From positions 1,054,001 through 1,118,000 of the forward strand of contig NC_057316.1 in NCBI RefSeq assembly GCF_000687475.1: a DNA stretch of 64,000 nucleotides, written 5' to 3'. Below, piece after piece: positions 35,601 to 47,263 of the stretch. The translations under genes and the position numbers were made by a program. Origin of the DNA: Ustilaginoidea virens (taxonomy: Eukaryota; Ascomycota; Sordariomycetes; Hypocreales; Clavicipitaceae). The notes beneath the pieces were generated by a model. That model had not been told where the DNA came from. It did no database searches and was given only the letters and a program-made list of their open reading frames with translations. Within the stretch, counting starts at the first letter, position 1. Every line of letters begins with the position of its first letter.

Positions 35601-37560
35601 GTATAAGGATATAGACGAGCTCTATATGTCTCACCCTTCTACTACTATTATACCTGTTCCTACTACCCAGCCTTTAATACCTAGCCCAACCTTACCTAGC
35701 CCAACCTTACCTTCGACTTCTATACCCACTAGTGAATAAGCTATTCCTAGTAAACAATAACATCTTACAGTCCAGCTACCTACCCCAGCTTCCACATATC
35801 CTTCTGAAAAAAGTGCTAAGACTAGTCCTACACTATAAAGGTCAGCTAGGCTGGCTAGTAAGAATGCTTCTAGTACGGCTTTTATTAGCAGTTTTTTTCT
35901 AGGCACTAAGGAACGCCTACACCAATCATCCCTACCGCCTAAACCTAGGTTTTGGAAAGACCTAAAAGGTCACTATTTCGAACCAGAATTTAAAGAGGCC
36001 GTAAAGAGCGAATTCTGCGATAACTAGAATAAAGGAACCTTCAAGCCTATATAACTATCAGACCTTCCTAATAATTATAAGCCTATACCACTTACGTAGG
36101 TATTTAAATATAAGTGTGATAAACACGGCTTTCTTACTAAATTTAAAGCCCGAATTTGTATGCGTGGTGATCTTCAACCTTACAGTGATAAAGAGACCTA
36201 TGCCGCTACACTAGCTGATAAATCCTTCTGAATCTTAGTAGCTATTATGACGAAGTTCGACCTTGATACTATACAAATGGATGCTGTATCGGCATTTACT
36301 AACAGCCTACAAGACGAAGTCGTCTATATCGATTATCCGGATAGATTTAAAAGACCTGGATGGGCACTATTATTACAACGCGCCTTATATAGTCTTCGCA
36401 GGTCCCCTTACCTATGGCAATAAGAGCTTTTATCAACCCTTAAATCCCTCGACCTTACTCTTATCATAGAAGACCCTTACATTATGATTACTACCACTAT
36501 AGTAGTCTTTTATTTTGTGGATAATATAGTAGTACTATTTCAACTAAAGAATCGTCCCAAAGCAGAATCCCTCGTCAATAAATTAAAAGCAGCCTATAAA
36601 ATGAAGGACCTTGGTACTCTGAAATGGTTCCTAGGTATCCGAATTATACAGCATCGGCCTACTAAGACCTGGCTATTGCAAGACTCTTATATAGAAAAGC
36701 TTACGCACGACTTCTTAAAAGGAAGAAATATTATATATAAAAACTATCCAATTCCAGAACAGCCTCTTGATAAATATACTAGTATCGCTACAGCATACGA
36801 GATATACCAGTACTAAAAGCTTATAGGCTCTATAAATTACCTAACCACTATAACCCGACCTGATACTGCTGTAGCAGTCTCCCGCCTTTCAGAATATCTA
36901 TATAACCCTTCTCCTTACTATTACCTACTAGCCATAGGGGTCACAATGTACCTCTATATCACACGTTACTTAGCTATTCAATATACTGCCATATAACAAC
37001 CAAGTGATGATATCTAGCAGCAACCGTCTACTAAAGAGCTATTAATATCTTCTGATGCTGCTTTTGCCGATGATAAAGAGACCCGAAAGTCTACCTAAGG
37101 CTCTTTCTTCAGCCTATTTGGCGGACCTATTGGTTGGGAAGCCACTAAATAACACACCGTTACTACATCTTCCACCGAAGCAGAGCTACTAGCACTATCA
37201 TCAACTGCTAAGACCACTATATCTGTAACCCGTCTTATGGAACAACTAGGACTTAAGCTTGATCATAAGGTTACTATTGAGTGTGATAACCTACAAGCTA
37301 TACGCCTAGTAACAACAATAATGCCCCGTATTAACACTGCATTAAAGCATGTTGATATCCACAACAGCTGGCTGCGACAGGCTTATCAGCAGGGTTTATT
37401 CGACCTGACTTATATCCCTACTAATAATATAGTAGCGGATGGGCTCACAAAGGCTCTTATAGGTCAACGATTTACTACCTTCCGTAACCAACTAGGCCTA
37501 GTAGATATTGAGGACCTAGTACGAAAAACAGAAGATGACGAGAGTGATACCGACTAGCTA
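32641..37560 (+). pseudogene. Cop-K gag-pol polyprotein, RIP pseudogene
   Basis: The N-terminus is encoded by a 10-bp tandem repeat (CCTATCCTAC, about 32660-32725) giving repeated Thr-Tyr-Pro. Gag follows: LGNPANFQLLGSKDWFKWIS, an open stretch at 32866-33117, and FIDAVESIALAF. Protease has WILDSGSNTHITNN at 33982-34023 with D-S-G intact. A Ser/Thr-rich linker with DTTVSYPS repeats (34285-34450) follows, then the pre-integrase zinc motif WHKRLGHPNKEALERIV (about 34619-34670) and integrase (YRDNDPAF, then WKTSLGIEDKVTAPYTSA). RT includes DAVSAFTNSLQDEVVYIDYP and the active site FVDNIVVL (36514-36537), the second Asp changed to Asn. RNase H includes ISSDAAFADD, TSSTEAELLALS and VTIECDNLQAIRL. 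Stop TAG is at 37555-37557. About 25 in-frame TAA/TAG codons are visible. Confidence 0.85.
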
Positions 37561-37594
37561 GATAGAGCTATATTCTAGCCTATCTAGGGGGGTA

Positions 37595-38152
37595 TGTCAG
37601 AATGAAATTATTTATTGTTATTTTATTTTATTATTTTTGGATATCTATCGCCGACAATTTCTACGCATCGCCGCATCATCAGATTGAGAAAGGTATTAAG
37701 TATTCAGTACTTATAATTATATGGCGGCTACTAGTAAAGTTGAGTACCTAGTACTTATACACATTCCCTCACGCGCAAACATATAATGCATCACAAATTA
37801 ATCACACCACTTTATCATCGCAAATCTCGATGCACTACAAATGCACATTTCGCCACATATCTATGATATCATAGTATGGTCAGGATATTTACGTCAGATT
37901 GATTTCACTAGGGATATTCTATGTTGGAATATTATGTATTTAAATCCCTAGATATTCCTACCCAAATAGTGGGAAGGAATGTATGGATGTATGCATGCAA
38001 GCAAGTATGCAGAATTAATGCACATCAGATTGTCCCTACGCCTTAGTCTCGTATCTTATCTGTGCCGTTACTTTACCTTACTGCGATTTTACCATTCCAC
38101 TGCCTTTATCCTTCGCATACTGCATTATCTTAGCAGGCGAAAACGTTTGACA
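37595..38152 (+). repeat. Cop-K 3' LTR (558 bp)
   Basis: Preceded by the purine run AGGGGGGTA (37586-37594), the plus-strand primer. It differs from the 5' LTR at 8 sites, all C/T or G/A at CpA/TpG. Confidence 0.95.
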
Positions 38153-38157
38153 GAATC

Positions 38158-39202
38158 CTTTACCTTACTGAGATCAGGTAACCCTATGGTTAATGCACAG
38201 GTTTTCTTTAAAAGTTAGATTCCGATGTACCCAAGCCGGATATACTAAAGTCCGGCTAGTAATAGCAGCTTTTAATACTTAGTATCAGCTGCTGGGGCTA
38301 GGTCGAGGGCGACCGGGGCCCTCTATAGTAGTTGGGCTGTATTAAGAATAGCAGCCTCTATTAGTACCACCGAAAAACCAGGACTAGCTGGTGGGTCAGC
38401 TTACGAATTAGCTGGTGGATTAGCTTGCGAATTAGCTAATAGAAGGTCCGAGTCAGCTAATAGGGTAGGTAAATCCTCTAGCAGGGGATATTCCTCGTAT
38501 TCTTCTAGGTTAGCTAAAGCAGATAATTCGACCGAGATACTATATAAAGCCAGGTGATTTTGGCTAGAATAGTATAAAAACGGCGAATCTACCCCTTTTT
38601 ATTATAAAAAGAAGCCATACTTTTTAAAATTAAGAAGCCTAATGCACTTATTGTTGCTATTAACTAGGCTTTAGCCCTGAATACTGCCACAATTCAGATA
38701 GTATTTAACGCCGCTAAAGATATTAATATTAAAAGCTAGTATGAAGAGGGCGTTAATAAGCTCTAAGGTGCCCCACTAAGGTGGGTTAGTGGCCTGTAGC
38801 ACGGTAAAACGCGCTATGCCCCACCCACTAGGCTTGATTGGGCCACCACCTATGCTAATAACTGGTCTGTTTCTAGTATAATGTTAGAAGTAGGTAAAAT
38901 GCTTTTTATCGTTGATGATATATACCGTAGAACTAGTATCGTAGAGTAAAGAATCTATTGGCGTTTTCCCACCGGATTATGCACTATAGCTGGTAGCTAG
39001 AAATTGCATATATTCGCGGTCCTAAAAGGAAGAATAGGCTGTCTCACTAGGTGTAAGACTTAAAGTATTATAATTCCCTAGTATAAAAGAATTAATAGTC
39101 TTTTCCTTTTCGTCGGTCTTTTATAGGGTATCTACTTTATTAGCTAAATCTTTCTTTTCTTTCTTCTTCTTATTTTCCGGCTTACCTTATATAGCTAAAG
39201 AA
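38158..39202 (-). pseudogene. Cop-H gag end and protease
   Basis: Minus strand from 39202 downward: a Lys-rich gag end (KPENKKKKEKKDLANKVDTL, about 39120-39185), then the copia protease, DTSSTVYIINDKKHFTYF at about 38895-38945 (usual D-S/T-G-A/S active site, here DTSS), and GGGPIKPSGWGIA at about 38790-38860. Downstream (38370-38440) is a short 25-bp duplication (ATTAGCTGGTGGRTTAGCTT type). It continues into the pre-integrase region where Cop-K is inserted. The join to 45814 across LINE-B keeps the frame (GSSTQ-GSSLAI- then GKPENKK). Confidence 0.8.
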
Positions 39203-39399
39203 TACCACTAAAATCTTCGCGATTTCGCCCGCACCTAGGTAGCGGCACAGAACCGCCTCTAAAATTAATTCTGATAATCCTAATCGCTTCCTTTTATCTG
39301 TTTACCCCCCTCGCCTATAGCGCATCGCGTCTAGGGAGTGGGCGCGGCGGGCGCGAACGAAGTAATAGATATCGATAGAGGGAATAGAGGCGGCATTAT

Positions 39400-40800
39400 A
39401 TATAGCCGCTATAACCCTACCACTACGATCGCGAACAGCATATAGTATAACTAGACCGAAACCGAGCCTGCCTAGGAGTAGAAGCGACCTACTGCCGTTA
39501 TAATTAAAGAATCGATAAAAGAGCTTTAAGATTATATCCCCCTAGCGGTGCTAAGACGAGTGCAAGAAATTATAGAAACTGTGGCCGATATGGCCTACAG
39601 TAAGGCCACTTTAGACCCTATTGGCACCTTTACCGATATAATTTCGAAGACTATTAAAAAAGCCGTTAAATCGGCCCTCTAGGATATCCCGAAATAGGCA
39701 CCGGCTACTACCTAGGTAAATATTGCGGCATAAAGATATACCGCTACTATTATACTACCCTAATATACCGTTGCTCCCCTTTTGGTCCCGCTATATATCT
39801 ATAAGGAAATTTTAATTAAAGGCAATAGTATTAGCGAGGTCTTATATAACTAAATACTAATCGAAATTATAAATACCGTTAATAGAGCTACTACTAAAAA
39901 TACTACGGTCGCGGCATATAGGCTACGCAGCGGCGATACTATTATCACCTTTATAGAAGAAGTAGCAAAAAGTCTTATTGCCGATACGACCTAGGTCTGA
40001 CCTGCCTTTAGGCAAGAGGCAGAACTAAACTAATACTTATTTAGTCTTATTATTAAGAATTTCCCTACTAGCTATATAGCGAATATCGCAATTAAAGAAA
40101 TCTGCTAAAACCTTACTAAAGCGAATGGAGAAGGCTTTATTAGAGCCTCCCCCTACTGCCTACGTAGGACCGCTATATATATGCCCCTAATTATAGGCAT
40201 AAACTCTATTGATTTCGCTAATAAGCTCTATAAGTCTGGTATTATCTATTAGGCAGAGATATTCGAAGCTGAACCTTATAATAATACCCTACACCCCAAA
40301 TAGTGCTATAACTGCTTTAAGTTTGGATATATTGCGGCCTACTGCGTAGCGGCCCTGTGGTATAGCCGATGCGGTGTGGAAAGGCACCCGGAAGGGGAGT
40401 AGGCCTGCCTAATAGTCTCCTATAGATAAAAGGAGTTATACCTTAACTATAAAGGCCTGTATTTAGTATGGTCCTGCCTTTATAGAACCTCGAATAAGTA
40501 GTAGGAGTTAGCTAGGAATTCTTATACTAGCCGACCTAGGCTCTTTATAGCGCCTCCTATAATATCTGCAAATACTACTCCTATTGTAGAATAGAACCGA
40601 TATAGAGTAGCTAGCGCTTTACCCCTAAGGGAACCGATCGAGCGTATTATCTTAAGAGGATCCTCTTTATATAAATATAACTGCTGCCCTAGCCGAGGGG
40701 GCTCTATCTCTAGAGGAATATTTAATACTAAACTAAACTATACTTTTACTGCATTTTTATAACCGGTCCTAATACTAGGATAGATTAGGACCCTATTAGC
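39400..40800 (+). pseudogene. LINE-B ORF1 (gag-like, CCHC knuckles)
   Basis: The ORF1 protein binds the LINE RNA. The N-terminal part aligns with LINE-A 740-1361. CCHC-type zinc knuckles are readable at about 40300-40400: CYNCFKFGYIAAYC and then a second Cys-rich unit WYSRCGVERHPEGE. Cys-to-Tyr and Gln-to-stop changes are less advanced than in LINE-A. ORF1 limits are approximate because start and stop codons have been altered. Confidence 0.7.
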
Positions 40801-43800
40801 CCTGGAGTCTATATCTGCTCTAGCCCCGACCTCTACCTCTACTATAACTATTAATATGCCGCTGCTACCGACCCTTACGTACCTATCCGCATAATATTAG
40901 TCCTCTATTAGAATATATAAAAAAAAACCTCTTTTATATAAATAGCGCTTTACTACCGAAGTGAACCTAACGTTATAGCGATCTAAAAACCTATTGTGCC
41001 TGGCTATGCCTTATTGAGCTTAAGCTTCGGTAAATATGTATTAGCAGCCTATAGCGGACGAGCGGCGATATATATCTATAAGTAGTATGGTCCCGGCATA
41101 TAGACCACTGAGAAAGGATTTAATTAGTATAAGGTCTGCCTTTTTAAAACCGATATTTACTCTATCTACTCCCTAGGCTATAAATATAACTAGACTACCC
41201 CCCTTATAGACCTTATAAGGCTCCCGCCTTAACCCTAAAGTATATTTATTAGGGACTTTAATATATACTATCCCTTATAGGATAGCCTAGATAGAACCTT
41301 ATTTAATATTAATATCCTTTTCGACCTTACGATATAGTAGAGACTCGGCCTAGCGACCCCCTATAGCGAAATTATATAGCGAGCGCTAAATAAAAGAAAT
41401 AGCACTATAGACTATGCCTAGGTTATATAAGACCTTACTATTGAGTACCTTAGCAATATAGACCTTACTAGGTCTGATTATATCCTATAGCTTATCTGTA
41501 TCGATATTAGCAACCTATAAGCCGCTAAAGCCTACCTGAAAAATAATTAGAAATCCCTCGATTGATACCTTACTTAAGTAGAAGCTAAAAACCGCTTTAT
41601 GCTTACTACTACTGCGGCCCTATTTAGCTCTCTTGAAGAAATAGATGTATATACTAAATAGCTTACTTACTAACTTTAAGAAATTATAGATATCGCGGCC
41701 CTAAAGAAAACCCCTAGAGCCCCTACTATAGAACCGTAGTGGAATAACTATATAAAAACAGCTACTATTGCCATAAAGAAAGCGTACCGGAAGTAGGTAG
41801 TATACTATACCCCTGAAAACTATAGGGCCGCCTAAGACGCAAGAGTTACCTAAACCTGGGTCGTATAAGAAGAGCGATAATACTCCTAGAGAGAGGCATT
41901 AAGGAAAGCTATAATATAGAATGCAGACCTTTAGTCCTTAGAACGATAGGCTAGACTATATAGTGGCCTCCCCCCTAAGTCTAGAGAGATCCTATTACTT
42001 AAATGCGCTAGCCCTAGCTACCCTTTAGCAACTATATATAGCGAAAAAGTATAGGTCTTTACTTAATATTTCTTCCCCTAATCCTACGCAATATTTAAGG
42101 ATATACTAGACCCGACCTTCCCCTAACTCGCTAATATAGAGTTCCTACTATATAAAAGATTTATATATAAAGAGGTCTATACTGCCCTTTATTATATAGC
42201 CAGCTAGAAGGCCTTTAGACTGGACGGGCTATTTATAGGATTCCTTAAGGTATATAGCCCCCCCTTAATTATAGCTCTTACCTATTTTTTTAACGAGTCC
42301 TACTGTATTAGGCACTACCTAGCTTAGTTCTGAGAGGCCTATGTAATTATATTAAGAAAGCTGGGAAAGAAATTAGAGGAATACTTTAAAGCGGGAGGCT
42401 AGAGATTAATATCTTTATTTAATCTAACCGGTAAAGTCTTAGAAGCCGCAATAGTATACTAGCTTACTGCCGCCCTTAAGGAGGGTAACCTACTTTTAGA
42501 CTTTTAGATAGGAAATAGAGCTAATCGTTCTATAAATATAGCCTTTAGTACTCTTATAGAAATAGTTTGCATAGTATAGCATTATAGCGGGATCGCCTTA
42601 CTTTTTTAGCTTAATATATCTATAGCCTTTAATATAGTAAACTATATTCGATTTACCTACCTGCTTTTAGAAAAGGGATTACTGCTATAGATTGCGGTAT
42701 AGGTCTGCGGCTTTACTGACTCTCGTATAGTACGAATTTATTTTAAGGGCAAATTAACTGATAACCTACTTATTACTGCTGGGGTCCTATAAGGGTCCCC
42801 CCTCTCCTTTATCCTTTTCCTGGTCTATATTATACCGCTCTATAAGAGGCTTAAAAAAATAGCCTTTATTATTACCCTAGGGTTCGTAGATAATATTAAT
42901 ATTATAGCGTATAGGAGGAGTATAAGAGAGACTTAGATCCTACTCGAAAAGGTATAGACGATCTATAAAGAGTAGTCTAAATAAGCTAGGCTTAATTTTA
43001 ACCTAAGGAAGAATAAGCTTATCTATTTTATATATACTTATAAGGCGGATGAGATGCTAATCTAACTTAAGACTATAACGATTCAGCTAAAGTAGTACGC
43101 TTATTTCCTAAGGGTTGAGATCTATCGAAAACTTTAGTAGCGTAAATACTATATAAAAATAGCTAAAAAGCTTGAGCGGTAGCGACTCGCCCTTACAGCG
43201 ATAGCGGCCTCTATATAGGGATATTAATATAGGGAGGCCCGATTAGTCTATATATAGGTTATTCGCACTATTATCGCCTTCGGCACGGGAGTTTAATATA
43301 CCCCTACCGCCCTTAGCGGGGTGGCGAAAGGTATTATAAAATCACTAACTATAGAATAATTATTTTGCCTTTAAACTATTATTAGGGCCTTTAAGGCTAT
43401 ACCGATAGATATCCTTAAGACTGAGGCAGTTATACTACTTATTAACTTATACTTAAACTATATCCGCTAGCGATTCTTAGAAAGGATAGTAAAGATTGGG
43501 ATAGCTAAGCAAATTAACTGCGCCTTTGCTATAGTAGTAGCGATATTCTAATACTATCGGTAGAGCGATTATAAAGGACCCTAGATATATATCCTATTCC
43601 TAGAACTCGACTTATAGTAGCTAATAGCCGAGGAATATCTAGTAAAAGAGTAGCTTATTAGGTAATTTAAATACTGAGCCGCTATAAGAGCGAGATGGCG
43701 GCGGTATAGGCCTATAGCGGCAGAGAGGGCCCTAGACTTCTAATCTATAGCTATAATAATTTAGCTTTATAATAGCCTCCTTAAATATAAATCGGCCGTA

Positions 43801-44170
43801 CTTACCTAGCTTTATATAGAAAAGATCGGACTAAACTCCTTCCTCTACTAGCGCTAAATCCCCATTATACCTTTACCTTTCTGCCGATATAAGGAGGCCC
43901 CTAAAGACTATTATTACTTAATCCTCTTTTGCCTAAAATATAGATAATAGCGCTAATAGCTGCGTAAGACCGGCCTAAGCCTCTTTTAAGACTACTAAAG
44001 GATCTCTATTGCCCTTAATAAGCTAAGCCTCGCCCGCCGACTTATATACTAGATCTTTAGCCTTAACTGCCTCGATTAGTTCTAGCTTGCTTAATCGCTC
44101 TAGCGACCTACTCTTATAGAGGCACTAGGCCGACCCTAACCGCCTAATACCGCCCTTAATATCTAATAAT
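40800..44170 (+). pseudogene. LINE-B ORF2 (endonuclease, RT, C-terminal Cys motif)
   Basis: The endonuclease part (about 40880-41650) contains IRDFNIYYPL at 41248-41277, equivalent to the GDFN motif. RT (about 42200-43100) contains F-LNISIAFNIVNY (the usual LDISKAFD-V block), GVL-GSPLSFILFLVYI (about 42780-42830) and FVDNINIIA at 42883-42909 (F-x-D-D box with one Asp now Asn). The end has a Cys/His-type motif, FCRYKEAPKDYYYLILFC (about 43879-43932), with the expected second Cys and His now Tyr. Frequent TAA/TAG codons make it inactive. Strand and order agree with a Tad1-group LINE. Confidence 0.8.
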
Positions 44171-44289
44171 AATATCCTGATGCGGGAGAGAGGAGATATA
44201 ATAGGTAGATAAATATGATTAATTCTTAGTTACTCTGAAGCTATAATTTTAATATTAGAGCCCCCCTCCCCCCCCCCCTCCCCCTCCCC

Positions 44290-44854
44290 CGCCGGCCCCT
44301 ATAGTAGCCCCCCCTTTTTTTCCCCCCTCTCTCCCTTCCCCTTTACTGCCCTCTTCTGCCCTTAAGAGATAAGCAGCTCTAATACGGCCTAGATGCCCTC
44401 TAATGCTTCTACCTTACGCTCCTTAAGGTCTAGCGCCTCCCGGGTTACTTTAGGAGTAATACTCCCCCCTATTACTACCGCCGCTATTACTACCTTCCCC
44501 CTACTGTAGGCAATCGATGCCTACCGCGCCCTTAACTAGAGGGCATAATAGTTATCGACCTATTTATATTAGCACCTATCCTATATAGTCCCTACACCTT
44601 ATATATACCTCCCCCCCTATGGCTAATACCTCTTAGGCACTTAGGAGGGTATAAATAGACTCTTAGTTTTTAGGAGTCCGTTTAAAGGGTCGGTAGGTCT
44701 TCCCTATCGTAATATACGCGAAATATGCCGCCCTGGGCCTTATATAGTACTATACTATATTACTATCGTTCGAACGCTAATCGGATTAGGGTTCGGTCGG
44801 TTAGGTCCTACCTTATTAAGAGTAGTAATAATATTTAGGGTCTTCGGCCCGCAT
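44290..44854 (-). pseudogene. Antisense coding relic inside LINE-B 3' region (unidentified)
   Basis: One minus-strand frame from the ATG at 44854 down to about 44290 reads like protein between TAA/TAG codons that fit CAA/CAG/TGG hit by RIP. Clean stretches are YFAYITIGKTYRPFKRTPKN, EVLAIGGRYI, then ASIAYSRGKVVIAAVVIGGS followed by ITPKVTREALDLKERKVEAL. The last part is Glu/Lys/Leu-rich and could be a helix. The C-terminus runs into the poly-G (antisense of poly-C) tract. No family was recognised. It may be a host or element gene captured by the LINE, an older insertion, or a chance frame. Confidence 0.35.
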
Positions 44855-44984
44855 TAGGCAAGGGTCGTAGGGCTAGCCTTATAGCTCGCCGGGCTAATAA
44901 TAATAGGTTAGTAATACTAGTATAATAAGAGCGGGTAGTACCTACCCCTTTATCTAAAGATGCCAACTTTTTCGGCATACTGCT

Positions 44985-45100
44985 GCTATTATTATTATTA
45001 CTATTGCTGTAGCTATTACTGCTGCTGCTATTGCTGCTGCTGATGCTATTGCTGCCGCTATTGCTGATGCTAATGCTACTGCTATTATTACCGCCTTACC
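44985..45100. repeat. Imperfect trinucleotide microsatellite
   Basis: Interrupted GCT/ATT/GCC/GAT triplets (CTGCTATTATTATTATTACT, then GCTGCTGCTATTGCTGCTGC). The phase is kept for nearly 40 units with mostly transitions between units. Confidence 0.85.
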
Positions 45101-45813
45101 GTACGGGTTAGCGTTATTTCTATAGCGCTAAAGAACGGGGCTTAAGGGGATTATATATAGAAAAACAATAGCTATACAGAAAGGAAGAAAAAGGGATCAA
45201 AAAATCGGGGGGCACCTGTATCTTTATATTTTCGCCCGATTAAAGGCCCTTATGCCCTTTTTTTATATTCGGCTTACCCTAATCCCCGACCTAATACCAT
45301 TTGCCTTCTACTAAGCACCCCCCCTATAGCCGATTCGCTGCCAATATAGCCCTAATAATAGAAAATTCCCTTACTTTTGCTTTAATGCCCCCGCGCGATA
45401 TATATGCCGTACAGCCGGCGTGCATACTATACAGCCGGCGCTACCCCGCTAGTATAACCTTTACTTTACTTTCGATTTATAGTATACCGACCTAGGACCA
45501 CCCCTCCCCTATAGATACTAGACTTACCTTTTTCTGGACCTACTTTCTCTAGATCGCTTTCGCACTCTTTTTAGTACTACCGCTAGGTATGATCCTAAGC
45601 GATAGCATACCTACCTTCCTTATATGCTGGAAACCCATCGGCCCCTCTAGGGGCCTAACTCTTTAATCGTTATAATTGTACTAATAGGAAGGGTTTTCCC
45701 CCCGGACCTCGGGTTTTTCCCTTCCGGATTATTTGCCGGAGTACTAGATAGGCAATTTTAGCTTAAAATAGCCCCCTAGAGTAATTTAATAATAATAATA
45801 TATAGCTAAAGAA

Positions 45814-46961
45814 GACCCTTATTGGGTAGAAGACCCCTGTTTCTTTTTATTAGCATTAGTGGTAGTATTTTTACCACCCTTGCTAATATTATTACTAGCT
45901 GGCTTACTACTATTGTTAGTAGCGGCACCTTTGACCTTTGCGAGGTGGGTGGTAGCCCTTACTACTAATAATCCTTTAATGCATTATTCTTCTAGTAAAT
46001 CAACTATATAAAATTACAGGTTAATATTTGATGTATTTCCCTGAGTATAGGCGATTCTTATTATTATGCGGTGCCGTTCTGCCTACTGAAAAAAGACCCC
46101 TTCTATAGTATATAAATACTAGCTGATTTGGTCGAAAGGTTATATATAGGAGCCTAAAATTTGCAGCCTGGATAGGTAGCTATTAAAGGAGGCATTAAAA
46201 GATTCTAAGGTACCCTTGTAGCCTATAAAATTTAGTTGATGGAAGGCAGGGTATAGGTAGGTCCGCTATACGTCTGATAAGTAAGAATACTATTTGGTGA
46301 GTAATATAAAGGCTGACTCTAGGTCAGTATACTAGTTGATAGCGGCAGCTGGTCCTTCTATGCAACTATTCTTAATAAGTAATAGTAAAAGTGCTTGCTC
46401 TAAGTCGTTAAAACTACTAGCAATAGAAGGATTTTCGATAAATTTAGCGATATTAAATGCCCTAAGTTGAATCATAAGGGCCTATTTCTATTAGTCAAAG
46501 TTAGATGCCCCCCTTAGCTTTTAGGATTCCTAGAATCTATTAGCTATTTTAGCTAGTTCCTTAATAGCTATAGCGCTGACTTGGCTGCTAATGCTGGATG
46601 GAACCGGTAGGGGTTGCTGCTGGGCTTTAGGTAGTGATGGTGGATTATTTCCTTTACCCACAGGGGTTTAGAAGGTATCCATATCCATCATATCCTATAA
46701 TGGTAGGCTAGTAGCAGGCTTGATTAGTCTGTCCACTAAGGTGCCCACCTTATCAGCCAAAAAATCGATTTTAAAGTTTATTCGATTAAATTTATAACTG
46801 AATTCTTTTCTCATTTCCTATTAGTCTTCCCTAAGCTGGGCAATTTCCTGGTCATTATTAGATTCTTCTACCTCTGCCGTATCAGGGACTTGGTAGCCTG
46901 GGTTATTATGGCCTGGGTTATTGTGGCCTGGGTTATTAGCAGGAATATTCTGACTGGCCAT
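45814..46961 (-). pseudogene. Cop-H gag
   Basis: It starts at the ATG at 46961 (MASQNIPANNPGHNNPGHNN), where an NNPGH/Y unit is repeated four times, then a region with GTLVDRLIKPATSLPL and a helical gag core, LRAFNIAKFIENPSIASSF and LEQALLLLLIKNSCIEGPAA. The end is basic and Asn/Ser-rich (SKPASSNISKGGKNTTTNAN), as expected for nucleic-acid binding. About ten in-frame stops, all TAA/TAG. It is cut by LINE-B at 45813 and continues at 39187. Upstream 46962-47247 is leader. Confidence 0.8.
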
Positions 46962-47247
46962 TGTAGGAAGAGAAAAGGTGCCGGAAAGTCTTAAAAATGC
47001 GAAGAAAATTAAGACTGAAAATCTAGATAAAACTAGAAGAAAGCTGCGTTAAGGAGTAACCTTAGAAAATCCTATTGCAAAAAGGATGTATTGCAGCTTG
47101 GTGTGGTAGCTAGGTTCCTAAATCTAGGATGATCAGTCCTTTACTGCCGATTAGTAATATCGTTAGTTAGATTCCTAGAAGGTTAGCTGCTAAATGCGTT
47201 AGAATCCTAAGTTAGCGTAAAAAGGTCTTAAGCTGGAAGCCTTAAGA

Positions 47248-47263
47248 CACCGGGCTCATAACC
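47248..47263 (-). promoter_or_regulatory. Cop-H primer-binding site (half iMet-tRNA type)
   Basis: On the minus strand the bases after the LTR read GGTTATGAGCCCGGTG, complementary to the anticodon arm of initiator-Met tRNA. This fixes the orientation of Cop-H: 5' LTR at high coordinates. Confidence 0.7.

Larger units (their letters stand above)
31271..38152 (+). mobile_element. Cop-K, Ty1/copia retrotransposon (6.9 kb)
   Basis: LTRs of 558 bp each (31271-31828, 37595-38152) flank it, with TSD GAATC at 31266-31270 and 38153-38157, inserted in Cop-H. The LTRs differ by 8 transitions, all at CpA/TpG. It is the most complete member of a family that also gives the solo LTR at 9478 and Cop-F. Confidence 0.95.
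39203..45798 (+). mobile_element. LINE-B, Tad-like non-LTR retrotransposon (6.6 kb)
   Basis: It is flanked by a 15-bp TSD, TATATAGCTAAAGAA, at 39188-39202 and 45799-45813, inside the gag of Cop-H. It ends in TAATTTAATAATAATAA, the short A/T repeat tail expected of this group. Both ORFs lie on the plus strand. It appears full length, since the 5' flank TSD is present. Confidence 0.9.
44171..45798 (+). other. LINE-B 3' region with polypyrimidine tract and microsatellite
   Basis: 1.6 kb lies between ORF2 and the tail. It holds a C/T-only tract (about 44262-44340, runs of up to 12 C), an antisense coding relic (see separate entry) and a trinucleotide microsatellite (GCTGCT/ATT/GCC units, 44985-45100). 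The rest, 45120-45798, has no recognised frame. The 3' end of LINE-A is missing, so it cannot be tested whether this region is common to the family. Confidence 0.6.
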
